Positions 10,897-21,757 of a stretch of DNA of 36,668 nt are shown in pieces. A model generated the notes under the pieces. The model was not told the origin of the DNA, ran no database searches, and worked only from the letters and a program-made list of their open reading frames with translations. The stretch lies in assembly GCA_000969725.1 (NCBI GenBank), contig JXSR01S023206.1; one strand, written 5' to 3'. Position numbers and translations under genes: made by a program. Source of the DNA: Ophiothrix spiculata (lineage: Eukaryota > Echinodermata > Ophiuroidea > Amphilepidida > Ophiotrichidae). Positions within the stretch are counted from its first letter, which is position 1; every line of letters starts with the position of its first letter.

Positions 10897-11768
10897 TTAC
10901 ATAGCCAGAAGCCTATGGGAATTTTCAAATTTCAATTTTGAAAAAGTGTTTCTTTTGCCTGATATTGTTCCTCAGATTATTGACCCCAAAAAAATGATTT
11001 TTGTATTGCATTTATTGAAATTTCATTGTCAGGCAAATCTATATGTTTGACATATAAATAACGTTTATCAGAACAGGTTTAATGTACGATTTGATCAATT
11101 CTTGTCACTTCATAAAAGAAATTGACAGCTTGAATTCTTTAGAGATTGTCTGGCCCATATTTACAAATAACAATAACAAATCTCAAAGAATTGTTTGCTG
11201 TTGGAATCTTGAAGAGTAGAATCCCTTGTCTATTGAATGTGTCACAAAGATAGAGGTATATATAGCTTTTGGCATATTTTGGAGTGTTTTTGTTGCAGGC
11301 ATCAATAGAAATATCTTATTTTTAGCCTATTTTTGCGATTCTTTTAGCGATTTCAAGAAGAATTACAATAAGAAATGTGGCAATTTATATGTACAGGGTG
11401 GACCAAAAAAGCGTTATTGAAGTTCAAGGTCACGTAACTTAAAATTTGAAAATAATTAGAAAATATTCATAAACTATCATGGTATCTTGTTCGTATATGA
11501 TGAAAATTTCATGTCAAACAAAGCTTGCATTGTGAAGTTATTGACATATGCACAAAAAGGATCAAAATCAAGTTTGTACAAGTTTTTATGGAATTTTATT
11601 AACACAATGAGCATTGGTTAAAATATTCTTCTAATGGCTGATTAGTTTTGCGTTACTTCCTACCGTGATTAAATAATGTTGTTTCTACGTATGTGATGAA
11701 GGAAGTTGCGTCGAGAACTCATAACATGCTGCAAAAAGAATGACTCTGAAAAGGTATCTATTTCAATT

Positions 11769-12138
11769 TTATGATTCTCTGAGTTTTGCATTTACAGCAG
11801 CAATATTTGCTGCAGATCTACCTGTTCCAGATCTCCCACTATTTTGTTTATTCCTGTTCAAACCAGTACCAAATTGGAGAAACTTTGTTGTAATTCTGTA
11901 AATAGTCTGTGTAGATGGTACACATGCATTAGGAAAGTGTTTCCTCCAGTTTCTCTGAACTGCTGCGTAGCTACCAGTTCTAACATAAATAAAATAAATA
12001 AATATGACATATTTATAGAGAATAGCCCCATCAGTGTCTAGCACTGCTTTCCATGAGGGTCCTCTGTCAGATGGTCAGATTTATTTGAACATAAAGTTCA
12101 GCAATGAATGTTCTTTTGTGACATGTGAACTTCCTCAT
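11769..12138 (-). pseudogene. Mariner-type transposase N-terminus (DUF4817-like HTH), split by insertion
   Basis: On the minus strand a first segment starts at ATG 12136-12138 and reads MRKFTCHKRTFIAELYV, down to 12088. After a 106-bp interruption the frame resumes at 11981 with RTGSYAAVQRNWRKHFPN, then STQTIYRITTKFLQFGTG, a basic GRSGTGR patch, and NIAAVNAKLRES before a stop at about 11769. The GSYAAVQR-W-HFP and IYRI--KF pattern is typical of the DUF4817 helix-turn-helix that binds the transposon ends in this transposase group. Joining across the interruption gives the expected spacing, so the break is secondary. The remaining two-thirds of a normal 330-350-residue transposase is absent. 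Confidence 0.8.
11982..12095 (-). mobile_element. Nested LINE/SINE 3' tail with 8-bp target duplication
   Basis: A 98-bp insertion (11990-12087) splits the transposase frame and is flanked by the direct octamer AACATAAA at 11982-11989 and 12088-12095. On the minus strand it contains GACCCTCATGGAAAGCAGTG, then CACTGATGGGGCTATTCTCT, and ends in an ATTT/TTTA-rich tail. This resembles the shared 3' tail of L2/CR1-type LINEs and their partner SINEs in marine animals. It is a 5'-truncated retrotransposition product younger than its host transposon. Confidence 0.7.
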
Positions 12139-12580
12139 CCCACCTTACAAACCAACGTTATAAATGAAAATGACCAAATACATGCACTGCAATTGCCTAT
12201 TTGAAATTTGTGCCTAATAAATTCTAAACACTGTTATGCAAATAAACCGTACTTTAAATGTTAATGCATCTCAGTAGTGCTCAGTCAATGATGTGCACCT
12301 TTAACACAATGAGGATAAGCATCAACATCATTAAAAAAAATGCTGAATTTTAGTATATCCCCGGTCGTGGACAAAATGGAATTTGGCGTTTTTTGCACAA
12401 ATGTCAATAACTTCGAATTGCAAGCATTGTTTGACATGATATTTTCACCACACAAGGACAAGATATCATAGTTTATAAATATCTGAAAATTATTTTCCAA
12501 CTTTTTTCCAATTTTAAGCTACGAGACCTTGAATTCCAATAATAATTTTTTGGTCCACCCTGTAGATAAATAAAATAAAT

Positions 12581-13150
12581 AAGCAATTAAGAGATTGATT
12601 ATGGCTATACACAGCAGGAATGATAAAGCTTCAACACAGGTGTGTTTTCTGCAAGTTTGTTAATGAGATCTGAAATATACATATTCATCATATTTAGAAT
12701 GATGATAACCCATATTTGGACTTTTTGGATCTTTGATTTTGAAGAGTCACTGGATTACAAAAAAAGATGTCTGATGCAGGATTGAATTTTCTTTGCATTT
12801 GCAATAGGTGTATTTTAAATACCTCTAGTTTAGGTACTTACTAAGTATTTAAGTACTAGTTGAGCACTTTTGTTAGTTTTATTTTTGATATGATGAAAAA
12901 ATGGTATATTGAACAGTCATTCAGTTTAATATCATATCAAAAAATTTTGGTCCTGCTTTAAGATAGTCGGTTCAAGTAGTAAACAACTGACTGCTGTTGT
13001 TATCTTGAATAAATGATAATGAGATTTTTGTAGAACTTTTTTTCAAAGGATTATTTTGCTGCCATCAGTTTCACATTCATTGTGCCTTAAATAGGATGGC
13101 TGCATGGCTGATGTTCCTCATAACAGCTCCCCATTGCTTTGGGTCTGCGA
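12581..13150. other. No gene recognised; small inverted repeat at 12881-12944
   Basis: AT-rich spacer. ATTTTTGATATGAT (12881-12894) is the reverse complement, with one extra A, of ATCATATCAAAAAAT (about 12930-12944), separated by about 35 bp. It could be the core of a tiny foldback repeat or chance in AT-rich DNA. Confidence 0.4.
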
Positions 13151-13155
13151 ATTTA

Positions 13156-13351
13156 GACTATGGTCACAATACTTCGAACGAACAGTTACAAACAGTGTTT
13201 CGATAATTTGACCAGTTTGTAGGAACATTTTTTTTTTGTGCGAAACTATGTCCGTAGACCATAAGAAACAATGTTTTGAAAATGTGCCCATGCTTTATGC
13301 AAATTTGTAACTGTTCATACAAATGATAAACGACCAAATGTGACCATAGTC
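13156..13351. mobile_element. MITE-like inverted repeat element
   Basis: The terminal GACTATGGTCACA is inverted at the right end (TGTGACCATAGTC, 13339-13351). A subterminal GAACAGTTACAAA is inverted as TTTGTAACTGTTC. The element is about 196 bp and non-coding. ATTTA occurs just outside both sides but is offset by a few bases on the right, so a target duplication is not established. Confidence 0.65.
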
Positions 13352-13463
13352 GTAGATTTAGTGTTTCCCAAGAAAATGTGTTGTCCCCAACCACATTAGC
13401 TCCTTATTGATTGTAATAGAGCCTGTTTGGAAGACTGACAGGAAGAGCTTGGTACAGTACATA

Positions 13464-13840
13464 GGTGGCAGAATTTCACAAGGGGGGATGGATCCCCTCA
13501 AAAAATAAAGAAGAAAAAAAGAAAAGTAAAGGAAATTGAAATTTTCTCTTTGTTTTGATAATTTAAATGTGAAAAAAAGCCCAAAAAATTGCGCGCTTCG
13601 CACGAATTTTCAGATATGATGTCAATTTTCAGTAAAAATTTGCCATGTTTGCGCAAATTTCAAGATTTTTGATAATTTGTACCTGAAATTAGCTGATTTG
13701 ACAGATTTTTTTTTTTCGTATGCTACGTGCACATTACAGAATATCATAATTTTCCTCATAATTTTTCACCATTTTTGGCTCAAAAAAAATTGTGATTAAA
13801 AAAATTAGCCGCCCCCCTTAAATTTTAACCTTCTGCCGCC
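13464..13840. mobile_element. MITE-like element with imperfect terminal repeats
   Basis: The left end GGTGGCAGAA…AAGGGGGG matches the reverse complement of the right end, GGCGGCAGAAGG…TTAAGGGGGG. The interior contains the GC-rich island GCGCGCTTCGCACGAATTTT (13591-13610), unlike its AT-rich surroundings, and poly-A/T runs. No transposase and no clear target duplication. Confidence 0.55.
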
Positions 13841-14541
13841 ACTGCAGACTAGACAAGTAAACACAGATGCCAGTTTTTGACCACTGGAGTAGCTTGTTAT
13901 TGTATGCAAAGGTTTGCAAAATAATTGCATCTGCTTTTAGACACTTGAAATGGGCCTGGCTTGAAGGAGCTAATGTTACAGTAAACAAAGGTTGACTAGC
14001 GATGTAATATTGCAGAGATGGTGGCAAATTGAAATTGATCGATCTGTACCTTGGCAGTATAATTCCCACTCAGCGTAAACCATGTAGTCACGGCTTGAGA
14101 CGTACAGTTTGTGGGGAAAGCCGGAAGCAAGTCTGGTATAGATCAAAAGATTCAAATTTGATGAAATTAAATTCTTTGATTGCTTCTTGGCACAATGGTC
14201 AGGCAGGCTACATTTGATAAGGTTATGTTATCTTTAGTAGATAACATTACTTAGTGTTATTTTACCTTCCGGGTTCTGAAACAGACATTCCTGCACAAGG
14301 GATATTCAGCAAATTTTGCTGCTAATGTAAGGTTTTTTTAAGCAAAAGGTACTAAAACAGAAATTAAATTCAAAAGTTTTAAGAGAATAAATAGATGGAT
14401 TGTTTGTTGAGTTTAACCAGTAGGCTGGCAGGTCTGTAGGAATGTCACTTATGTCAGTTACAGACAAATATATGGGAGAACCATACTAAACAAAGAAGTT
14501 GTTCCTGACTTCACTTATGTCACCTTCAGATAAAATTATTG
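13841..14541. other. No recognised feature
   Basis: AT-rich spacer with only short open frames and no domain, repeat boundary or splice-site pair that I can support. Confidence 0.4.
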
Positions 14542-14938
14542 AATGGTCACTCTAAGATTTTTTTCCTGGTGCCACCTTACATACTGGAGGGTCATTCTAA
14601 AGGTGTTCTGCCCTATGTCATTTATGCAATCTCACCTTAATATAAACATTTTAAATGCTCATTCCAGATGTATTGTAACAGACATATTGAAAGGTTTTTC
14701 TAATTGTATTTTTTCTTATGTCATTTATTGGTCACTCTTAAGATGTTTTTTCGCGTGTCATGTCACCTTAGATACTGGAGGGTCATTCTAAAAGTGTTTT
14801 TCCTGGTGTCATTTATGCCACCTCACCTAAATATAATAATTGTAAATGTTCATTCCAGAAATATTACAACTGATGACTCCTAAAGACAAACTATTGAAAA
14901 GTCATTCTAATTGTATTTTTTTGACATTTATGTCAAAT
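14542..14938. repeat. Tandem duplication, ~190-210-bp unit x2
   Basis: Unit 1 (14542-14728) and unit 2 (14729-14938) share GGTCACTCT…AAGAT, CACCTTA-ATACTGGAGGG, GTCATTTATGC…CTCACCT, and TTCATTCCAGA followed by CTAATTGTATTTTTT. The order of blocks is the same in both, so this is a direct tandem duplication with moderate divergence. Confidence 0.85.
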
Positions 14939-15533
14939 GAAAACAAAACTATTGATTTTTTTTTTTTTTCATTTTTTGTCCAAATTTTACTCATATTTTT
15001 GCACTATTGAAAAAAAACAGTTGCTCCTTTTTCTGTTTTAATCACGATTAAAACCCCAGTGTTTATTACATTGTAATTATTATACATCGGTTTTAACTAC
15101 TTCTAATTTCCTGAACAACATTTGTCCATATAGACATATACTTATGACAGAATGCACTTGCTAGTAAGTTCACTCAGAAGAATTGCAAGCTAGGTATCCA
15201 TGGATACTATTATTCTTTGAAGGTTACTGATATCAAATTATCTTGGGATGTAAGCAAAAGTAAGAAATTTGAGGCAAATATGGAAACTGTAGCATATAGT
15301 TTTTCATAATTTCAGTCTGTCATTATTTTTGCTTCATGTTAATTAGTGCATACGAAAGTTTTAAATAAAAAATCATGTAAATTTAACACTAATTTAAAAT
15401 GGTTTATCTGACTTGATTCTGATATTGTTTGGGTTAAGAAATGTTATGTCTTGAAGTGTCTTTGCTGGACGTAAGCCCAGCTAGGTATAGAGATGACACT
15501 GAGTAGGCTATAATTTCTTATACCATATTTACT
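14939..15533. other. No recognised feature
   Basis: AT-rich spacer containing a poly-T run near 14957-14969. No exon or repeat signature seen. Confidence 0.4.
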
Positions 15534-15763
15534 GCGTGTTCACACATATCAGTCATGACTAGTCATGACCATGTCTAGAGCGAGACAACATTAGCAGTTG
15601 CGTTCACACTGGGACACGACTTGCGTGTTAAAACTAGTGGCGCCACTTTTGGTCACCGTTTGAGTGAGACCCTTTCTATGATTGCATTCACACTGGGAAT
15701 TTGGTCATGAGCAACTCACAAGCGAGAATAAATTCATGGCCAAATTCTCCTGTGTGAACACGC
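15534..15763. mobile_element. MITE with GCGTGTTCACAC termini
   Basis: The left end GCGTGTTCACA is matched by the right end GTGTGAACACGC. The interior repeats the phrase GCGTTCACACTGGG / GCATTCACACTGGGA (15601 and 15684) and has an inner hairpin (GAATTTGGTCATGA with TCATGGCCAAATTC). Local GC is higher than its surroundings. These features resemble hAT-type MITEs, but no target duplication could be identified. Confidence 0.65.
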
Positions 15764-17580
15764 CCTATGAAACCACTAAATCAATTTTAATTTTTCTCAT
15801 TGAACTATTTATTTATAGATCTATTTTACTGTAAATTATTTGTTCAGTTTTATTTTCACTAAATTTGTCAAAAACTGTTTTTAGATATTTCACTCAATAT
15901 AGGTCTTCTCTTATATATATATAAAGTGCAACATAATGGTGCACTCAGGGATCTGATAAAATGTATCAGGGTCTGATACAAAATATAGTCACTGTCTTAT
16001 CCAAATATTGCTATAAGTTATCTTAGTGGATTGTTAAGTAATAGAATTATCCAACAGGTGATGTGCCGTAAAGAGGATTTCTTTATTGGTAATGTGGACT
16101 ATCAAGAAAGCTGTGTTGACTATCCTGAGGTATATAAGTTAACAATAACCTGAGCTGAGCTTTCCACAAATTATAGGGACTGGCCATGGCTTCAATAAAT
16201 AACCAGTCATTTCTACACTTTTTCTTTTGGATTTGAGGTGCGAATACTAAACTCCTCACATATTTGTCTATAGATTGTGAAATTACAAACTTTATCTTGA
16301 TATAAATGAAGGTGAAGTAAGAGGTGTGAAACATCATAAACCTTGCACATTTATTCTTCTAAGATTAAGGCATGAGAAGTAGGCCAAAAACTTTACTCTT
16401 ATAACCCTGGAGTGGTGGTTATAAGATTCAAGACATCATCATTTGGGATCATTTTTCCTTAAAAAAGGTGGGAATGTTGATTTTTGAAGTTACGACTTTT
16501 GTCTTTTGATTAAGAAAAGATGTTTTGAACTTCAAAAGAACTTTAATCAAGATCGTCTTTAAATCCGTACGTGGTGCAAATGTCACTAGCATGAAAATTA
16601 CAGAACAAGAATGTAGAATTGTTTTTTTAAACAAAACATTTTCCAGCAAATTTGATCATATTAAATAATGTGATACCTCCTAAAATGGTGTGTATAGGTA
16701 AATGCTAGCAACACTTTATGTATCAAACACCCTTAGGTAAACTAAATATTTCACACTTTATTTATTGCTAAGAGCCACATATACCTGCCTAATGTTTCAT
16801 ACGTGGGTTTTTGTATATGTATCATTATGTCTCTCTTTCATATACATATTCTCTTTCATTGGAAGTAGAAATCTGTTAATTGCTTTTGATTAATGCTTTA
16901 ATTAAATTCTCTTACAAGACATACAAGAGCGAAATATAATAACTCAGTCACACTTTGAAAGAAGATATAAGAGTTTTAATTCCATTTTCCTGTAACTTCA
17001 TTCATTACGATGTATATAAAATATGATATAAGTTGATGTGCAATTGAAATCATAATTGATCAAAAAAAGACCTTATTCATCTGTTATAAGGAGCTGAGAG
17101 TATAAAAGCTTTATTTAAATATTTGTCAAATTATTCCATCAATCAGAGGAGGTGGGGCTCTTATTTATTTTTTTGATGTCTCACAAGATGATATGTAATA
17201 ATTGATGTCAAGATCATATGTTTGCAATTTCTTCTGTGTGTGATGGAAGTAATTGTCTCACTTAAGTTATGCAGGAATTGTCCAAATCATTTTGTGTTTT
17301 TGCTGTGGGTTGAGGGTGGGGTATGTTTTATCCTCCTTCCTCCGTGGTAATTTTGTGTACATGCAGGAATTGATGTAGATATTGGTAGTTACACCTTTCA
17401 TGGCTTTGAGCCTGATCTTTGAAGGTATAGTCAAATTTAGATCAAATTGGCAATTCCTGTATTTATCCATTTCCTACATGTAAGTGTGGATGGGACTTAC
17501 TACTCATATACTGTGATTGCTAAACAGGGACTTGAACCTGAAACCACAATGATTAAAGAAGTCCAATTCTCAAAGCACTT
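15764..17580. other. Probable intron/flank upstream of the kinase exon; no feature recognised
   Basis: AT-rich DNA ending in the pyrimidine-rich acceptor of the exon at 17601. I looked for the upstream kinase exon (glycine loop, helix C, or the segment before the HRD motif) on the + strand and did not find one. Confidence 0.4.
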
Positions 17581-17600
17581 TTCATTCTTTCTCTTTGCAG

Positions 17601-17638
17601 AGATATCAAACCAGACAATATTCTCCTTGATGAAGAAG
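17601..17638 (+). CDS. Internal exon of an AGC-type Ser/Thr protein kinase (catalytic loop)
   Basis: A 38-nt internal exon follows the pyrimidine-rich acceptor CTTTCTCTTTGCAG (ending 17600) and precedes the donor GTAAGC (17639-17644). The first base completes an Arg codon, then 12 codons read DIKPDNILLDEE, and the last G starts a Gly codon. That gives the kinase subdomain VIb loop (H)R-D-I-K-P-D-N with catalytic Asp, Lys and the Mg-binding Asn all present. The protein would transfer phosphate from ATP to Ser/Thr. The wording K-P-D-N-I-L-L-D-E-x-G is closest to STK32 (YANK) kinases among families I know, with DMPK/ROCK/MRCK-type AGC kinases as alternatives. No other exon of the gene is visible, so it must have long introns here. 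A tRNA-like repeat begins nine bases after the exon. Confidence 0.75.
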
Positions 17639-17646
17639 GTAAGCAT

Positions 17647-17900
17647 TATCCTAAAGCTCCCAAAGGTAACAAAAGGTTACACGAGAAAGTCACCAAAATC
17701 GCCTGAAGTCTGCATACATCATAGATGGGGTCCTATATGGGCACAAAATTGCTGCCTAGGCAGCGTCCCCCGAGTTGCTTGGTATAGGTGGACATGGGAT
17801 CGGGATGCGAGAGGTCCCTGATTTGAGTCTTGGTGGAAACTACCAATTTTTGACACCCTTATTTCCTAGGAGATAGGGGTAGGTAGGAGGTTAGGGTTAA
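17647..17900 (+). mobile_element. tRNA-like (SINE-like) repeat, copy 2
   Basis: Begins CCTAAAGCTCCCAAAGGT and ends GGAGGTTAGGGTTAA, as does the copy at 20405. It shares TACATCATAGA, GGGTCCTATATG, AAATTGCTGCCT, TTGGTATAGGTGGACATGGG and a decayed B-box (GATTTGAGTCTTGG). It lies only nine bases after the kinase exon, inside the intron. Confidence 0.7.
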
Positions 17901-18242
17901 GCTTAATTTAATTTGAACGGAGGAAATAGGTGTATATGTTGTTATTGTTGCATGGGTTTTATACACATTTTACCGATGGATATCCAACTGCAACTTTATT
18001 TGAGACCAAAAACGTAACCCCGTCTCTTTCAATATAAAATAAAATATTGAAATTTATACATGTATGTTTTAAGGCTGAAGTAGACACAGTAGTCACAAAA
18101 TTTTTTTTTAGCAACTTCCATCTTTTAACATTATCTAGTGAAAAGGTTTTTGTTATAACCCTCACTATTGCTTTCTTTGAATAAGAGAGTATTTTGATGT
18201 CGTTTTAATGCCATTGTGTCCTATTTTGATGGCCAAGAATGC
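17901..18242. other. No recognised feature
   Basis: AT-rich spacer between the tRNA-like repeat and the start of the segmental duplication. Confidence 0.4.
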
Positions 18243-18751
18243 CATTTTGGATTAGAAACATGTTAATAACATAATTTATGGAGGAATTTGTCCATTGTTA
18301 CCCTCAAAGCCATTTGCCATTGATTATTTTGAAAATTTCATGTTTTAAATGTTGTTTAATGCCTTTCTGATGCCTAACAAATGACAATTTAATGACATCC
18401 ATTTTGAAATCCAAGATTGCAGCCATACATGCATCTAATATAGCTAGCTATGGTATTTTTTAATTCTGTGGTTATGAAACATACTGTTGCTTCCAAGTTC
18501 GGCTTTATATGTTGCTCAGAACTAAAGTTCGAGTAGAAATTCCATTGAAAATAGCAGCCATTTTGAAATCCAAGATGGCAGCAAAATTGTAAATGGAAAA
18601 ATGTTACCAATAGCTGATGGTCTAACTATCCTCAGCAAGAAAAAATGCAACAGCTTAAAATCCTAAATACATCCAATACTTTGAAAATCACACTGGTTCC
18701 TTTAAACACATACATGTTATAAGTTGACAATGTCTCGTGTTCCAAGTGTTC

Positions 18752-19265
18752 TAAAAGGCCAAATGGCCTCCAGGAAATACATGTTAGATAACCTCTAATA
18801 CATTGGAGAGACTCTTATGAAACGTAATACTTTGCTACAATTTAAATACAGCAACGTTGTGCAAGCAACAATAACAGAAAAGTATGAGAGGAAGAATAAA
18901 ATCAACCCTGCGATAACTTGACACAAAGCAAACAATTATTGCAGTCTTGTTTTCATGGGAGACAAGCTTGTCTGGCATAATACATTGGAGAGATATTGAA
19001 GTGAGGGAATGACCATGGTGTCTATTTCAGTCAGACATGTATGCTGAACATGATACAATGGCTGATGAGCAAATAATCTCACTGCTTTTAGACAAACGTG
19101 ACATGTATACAAACTCAATTACGAGAATAATGCAGGTTTCCATTGAATAAGTCTTGCCTGGGCATCGATGACTACAGGTCTCAATGACCATGTATTCTAT
19201 TTCATCTCAAGTATAATAAGTTTTATATTGCTTAGTTGTGACATTTTGTTTGCTGGTTTTGAGGA
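18752..19265 (-). repeat. Unnamed dispersed repeat family, member A
   Basis: Inverted relative to members B, C, E and F. It starts with the AGGCCAAATGGCCTCCAGGA end, continues through TAATACTTTGCTACAATTTA and CTTGTTTTCATGGGAGAC, and ends near the GTGACATTTTGTTTGC region. The family has no tRNA-like promoter, poly-A tail or transposase that I can see. Confidence 0.85.
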
Positions 19266-20404
19266 TTTTTTATATTTAAAGGGACTAGCCTAGATTCCAC
19301 TTAGAATGAAAAAGTTATGGAAATGCTCTAAATAAAGATTAAAAGTGTAGTAAATCCAAAAAAGACCAAATAGACAGAAGGGTATAAGTACTTACATCAT
19401 ATGTGCAACGTACAAACTCCTTGCAACTAACACGTTATTGTACACGTATGGTTTCCATATGTGCTAGGTGCTTCGTCCAAACCAGGAACTAGATGGCTAA
19501 AAAACACATGTTGTGCGTACATTGTGCCCACGTCGGTACCGAGCATGTGCGTTCCTTACTGATGTTTAATCCGTAGCCCAAACTTACCAGCATACATAGA
19601 AAGTTCTTCAGGCTCTAAAAGTGCTATGTCATGTCTGCATGCTCCAAAATTTGTAGAATGTCGGTACTTACATATGGGACGCATGGTTTTGCCTATGTTT
19701 TTTGCACGCAGACAGTACGTACATGCACAAATGACGGGTTGTGACCACCGCTTTAAAATTACAAGATTATTATTTGTTCTATAACTTAATGTAATTCAAT
19801 GTAACATCATAACATATTCATAGTCTTACAAAAAGATATCTTCCTTGTACAATATTCTTAATGAGTTTGGCAAGGAAAACACAAATCTTGTCCTACTGGG
19901 ACAGTGGTAGAGATATATTGATTCTGAAATATGATAAATAAGTGCATTTTTGTATTTCTATGAGTGTTGCTTTCTAGAGGTAAATGCAATAAGTGTTACT
20001 CGCATTTTTAATCAAAATAATTATCGCTGTATTTCTCACAAACGCGTAAAAAGTATTTTGAACTATTTTCCCGTGTGTGTGTTAATACTCAAGTACAGCT
20101 GCGTGGGTATGCGTTTACGCATTGCGCCTGTTTGTTTTCACACATACCGGGAAAGTAGTAAAAAGTCATGCACGGTACCGCATGGTGCTACAGTATGGCT
20201 CACGAATGTTCCTCTGTCGGCACTGCATACAGTATATACCTTGCGAGTTAAAATATATTTTTAATATTGACTATGGAAAAAATTGTGAATTTTACTGAAT
20301 ATATGTGTAACATAGATAAATTTTTTCTTACCTCTAGAGCTAATATCTTGACAACTTTGCTGTCGATGCAAATTACACAAGCAGTAGTGAAAATAGTATG
20401 TTTC

Positions 20405-20650
20405 TTAACCCTAAAGCTCCCAAAGGTTACAAGAGAAAATCGCCAGAATCACCTAAGTCGGAATACATCATAGACGAGGGTCCTATATGTGCACGAAATT
20501 GCTGCCTTGGTGGCTTGGTATAGGTGGACATGGGATAAGGATTCGAGAGGTCTCTGGTTCGTGCCCCGGTGGAAACCACCAATTTGTGACACCCTTATTT
20601 CTGAGGAGATAGGCTGAGAACAAAAAGGGTGGGTAGGAGGTTAGGGTTAA
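20405..20650 (+). mobile_element. tRNA-like (SINE-like) repeat, copy 3
   Basis: Bounded by TTAACCCTAAAGCTCCC and GGTTAGGGTTAA, so the outermost ten bases are a perfect inverted pair. The B-box is partly decayed (GGTTCGTGCCCCGG). The paralogous site in copy 2 of the segmental duplication (about 30085-30115) lacks it, which shows it is a discrete insertion. No clean target duplication is visible on comparing the two sites. Confidence 0.75.
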
Positions 20651-20689
20651 TGATGCTTTTTTCGGCCAAAAAGTTGCAATTCCAGCAAG

Positions 20690-21345
20690 CAACCAAATTT
20701 TCTAAGCTTTACTCTAATAAAATGCATTAGAAGTTAACAATATCCTGGTATATATATACAGACCATAAACCCCAAATGTGTTTTCCGAGCAAGCAACTCG
20801 AGGGCATTGGCTTGAAAGCTTCAGCACAAATGTCACATCTGAGCATTATAAAATGCATTATTTGTAGGGTGCAACAGAATACTCAGTCTTTGAGACCTGC
20901 ATCTGCCTGTCACAGCAAGACTAATTCAAAAGAAACTTCTATTTCTTTTGATGACTGAGTTTGCATACAAGTCACGTTTTTCTAAAAGCAGTGAGATTAT
21001 TTGCCTATCACCCATTGTATCATGTTCAGCATACATGTCTGATAAAAATAGACACCATGGTCATTCCCTCACTTCAATATCTCTCCGATGTATTATGCCA
21101 GACAAGCTTTGATGCAAGTCGTCTCACATGAAAACAAGACAGGAATAATTGTTTGCTTTGTGTCAACTACTCGCAGGGTTTCAACAAAAGCTTGATTTTA
21201 CTCTTCCTCTCTTACTTTTCTGTTAGTGTTACTTGCACAATGTAGCTGTAATTAAATTGTAGCAAAGTATTACATTTCATAAGAACCTCTTTAGTACACT
21301 AGAGGTTTCTAACATGCATTTCCTGGAGGCCATATAGCCTTTTAG
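20690..21345 (+). repeat. Unnamed dispersed repeat family, member B
   Basis: Colinear with member E. It carries GCAAGCAACTCGAGGGCATT, CACGTTTTTCTAAAAGCAGT, CATTCCCTCACTTCAATATC and TTTCCTGGAGGCC near its right end. A 4-nt deletion near 21117 shifts the short frame seen in A, E and F. Confidence 0.85.
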
Positions 21346-21435
21346 ATCTTGAGATATGATGTGACTGATTTGTTAGTTTATCAGTGTCATATCATGCCTC
21401 CATTTCACCAAATAACTAAGGCCAAGAAAAAAAAA

Positions 21436-21757
21436 GGTTTGTCTCAGAAACCATCTGCAAAAACGTTATGCGGTATGTGATTTTTTTTTTAATGCTCTAA
21501 AATTTTGATTGCCCAACTTACTTGTGTGAAGTGCTCAGTTTCTAAGTATAATCCGGCCCATTTTAACTATGGGAAGTCATGACAGTTGAAATAAAACATA
21601 AAATTCAAGGTAAAATTGCAATAGCAAATGACAGCAACCCAGACGGCGGTGAATCGCTTGATTATCCTCGATAAAAAAAGAGAGAAAGACTAGCGCATAG
21701 ATCTAAGCACAAAATTCATTTTCACATAGCAATGCACGCGGGTTTCTGAAACAAACC
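21436..21757. mobile_element. MITE with GGTTTGTCTCAGAAACC termini, copy 1
   Basis: The left end GGTTTGTCTCAGAAACC is repeated in inverted form at the right (GGTTTCTGAAACAAACC). It is present at the equivalent place in the other duplication copy (31617-31953), so the insertion predates the duplication. The interior is non-coding. Confidence 0.7.

Larger units (their letters stand above)
11394..12562 (-). mobile_element. Mariner-like DNA transposon with ~170-bp terminal inverted repeats
   Basis: Both ends begin CAGGGTGGACCAAAAAA and are flanked by TA (11392-11393 and 12563-12564). The inverted similarity continues for about 165-172 bp (11394-11558 against 12391-12562) with scattered substitutions. 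The 1,169-bp element encodes only the N-terminal DNA-binding part of a mariner-type transposase on the minus strand. The catalytic D-D-D/E domain is missing, so it is an internally deleted, non-autonomous copy. A separate element is nested inside it at 11990-12087. Confidence 0.88.

Noticed and set aside
17447-17821. 124-codon open frame overlapping the kinase exon
   Set aside because: It reads the exon in the wrong frame and runs on through the intron into the tRNA-like repeat, so it is a chance frame.
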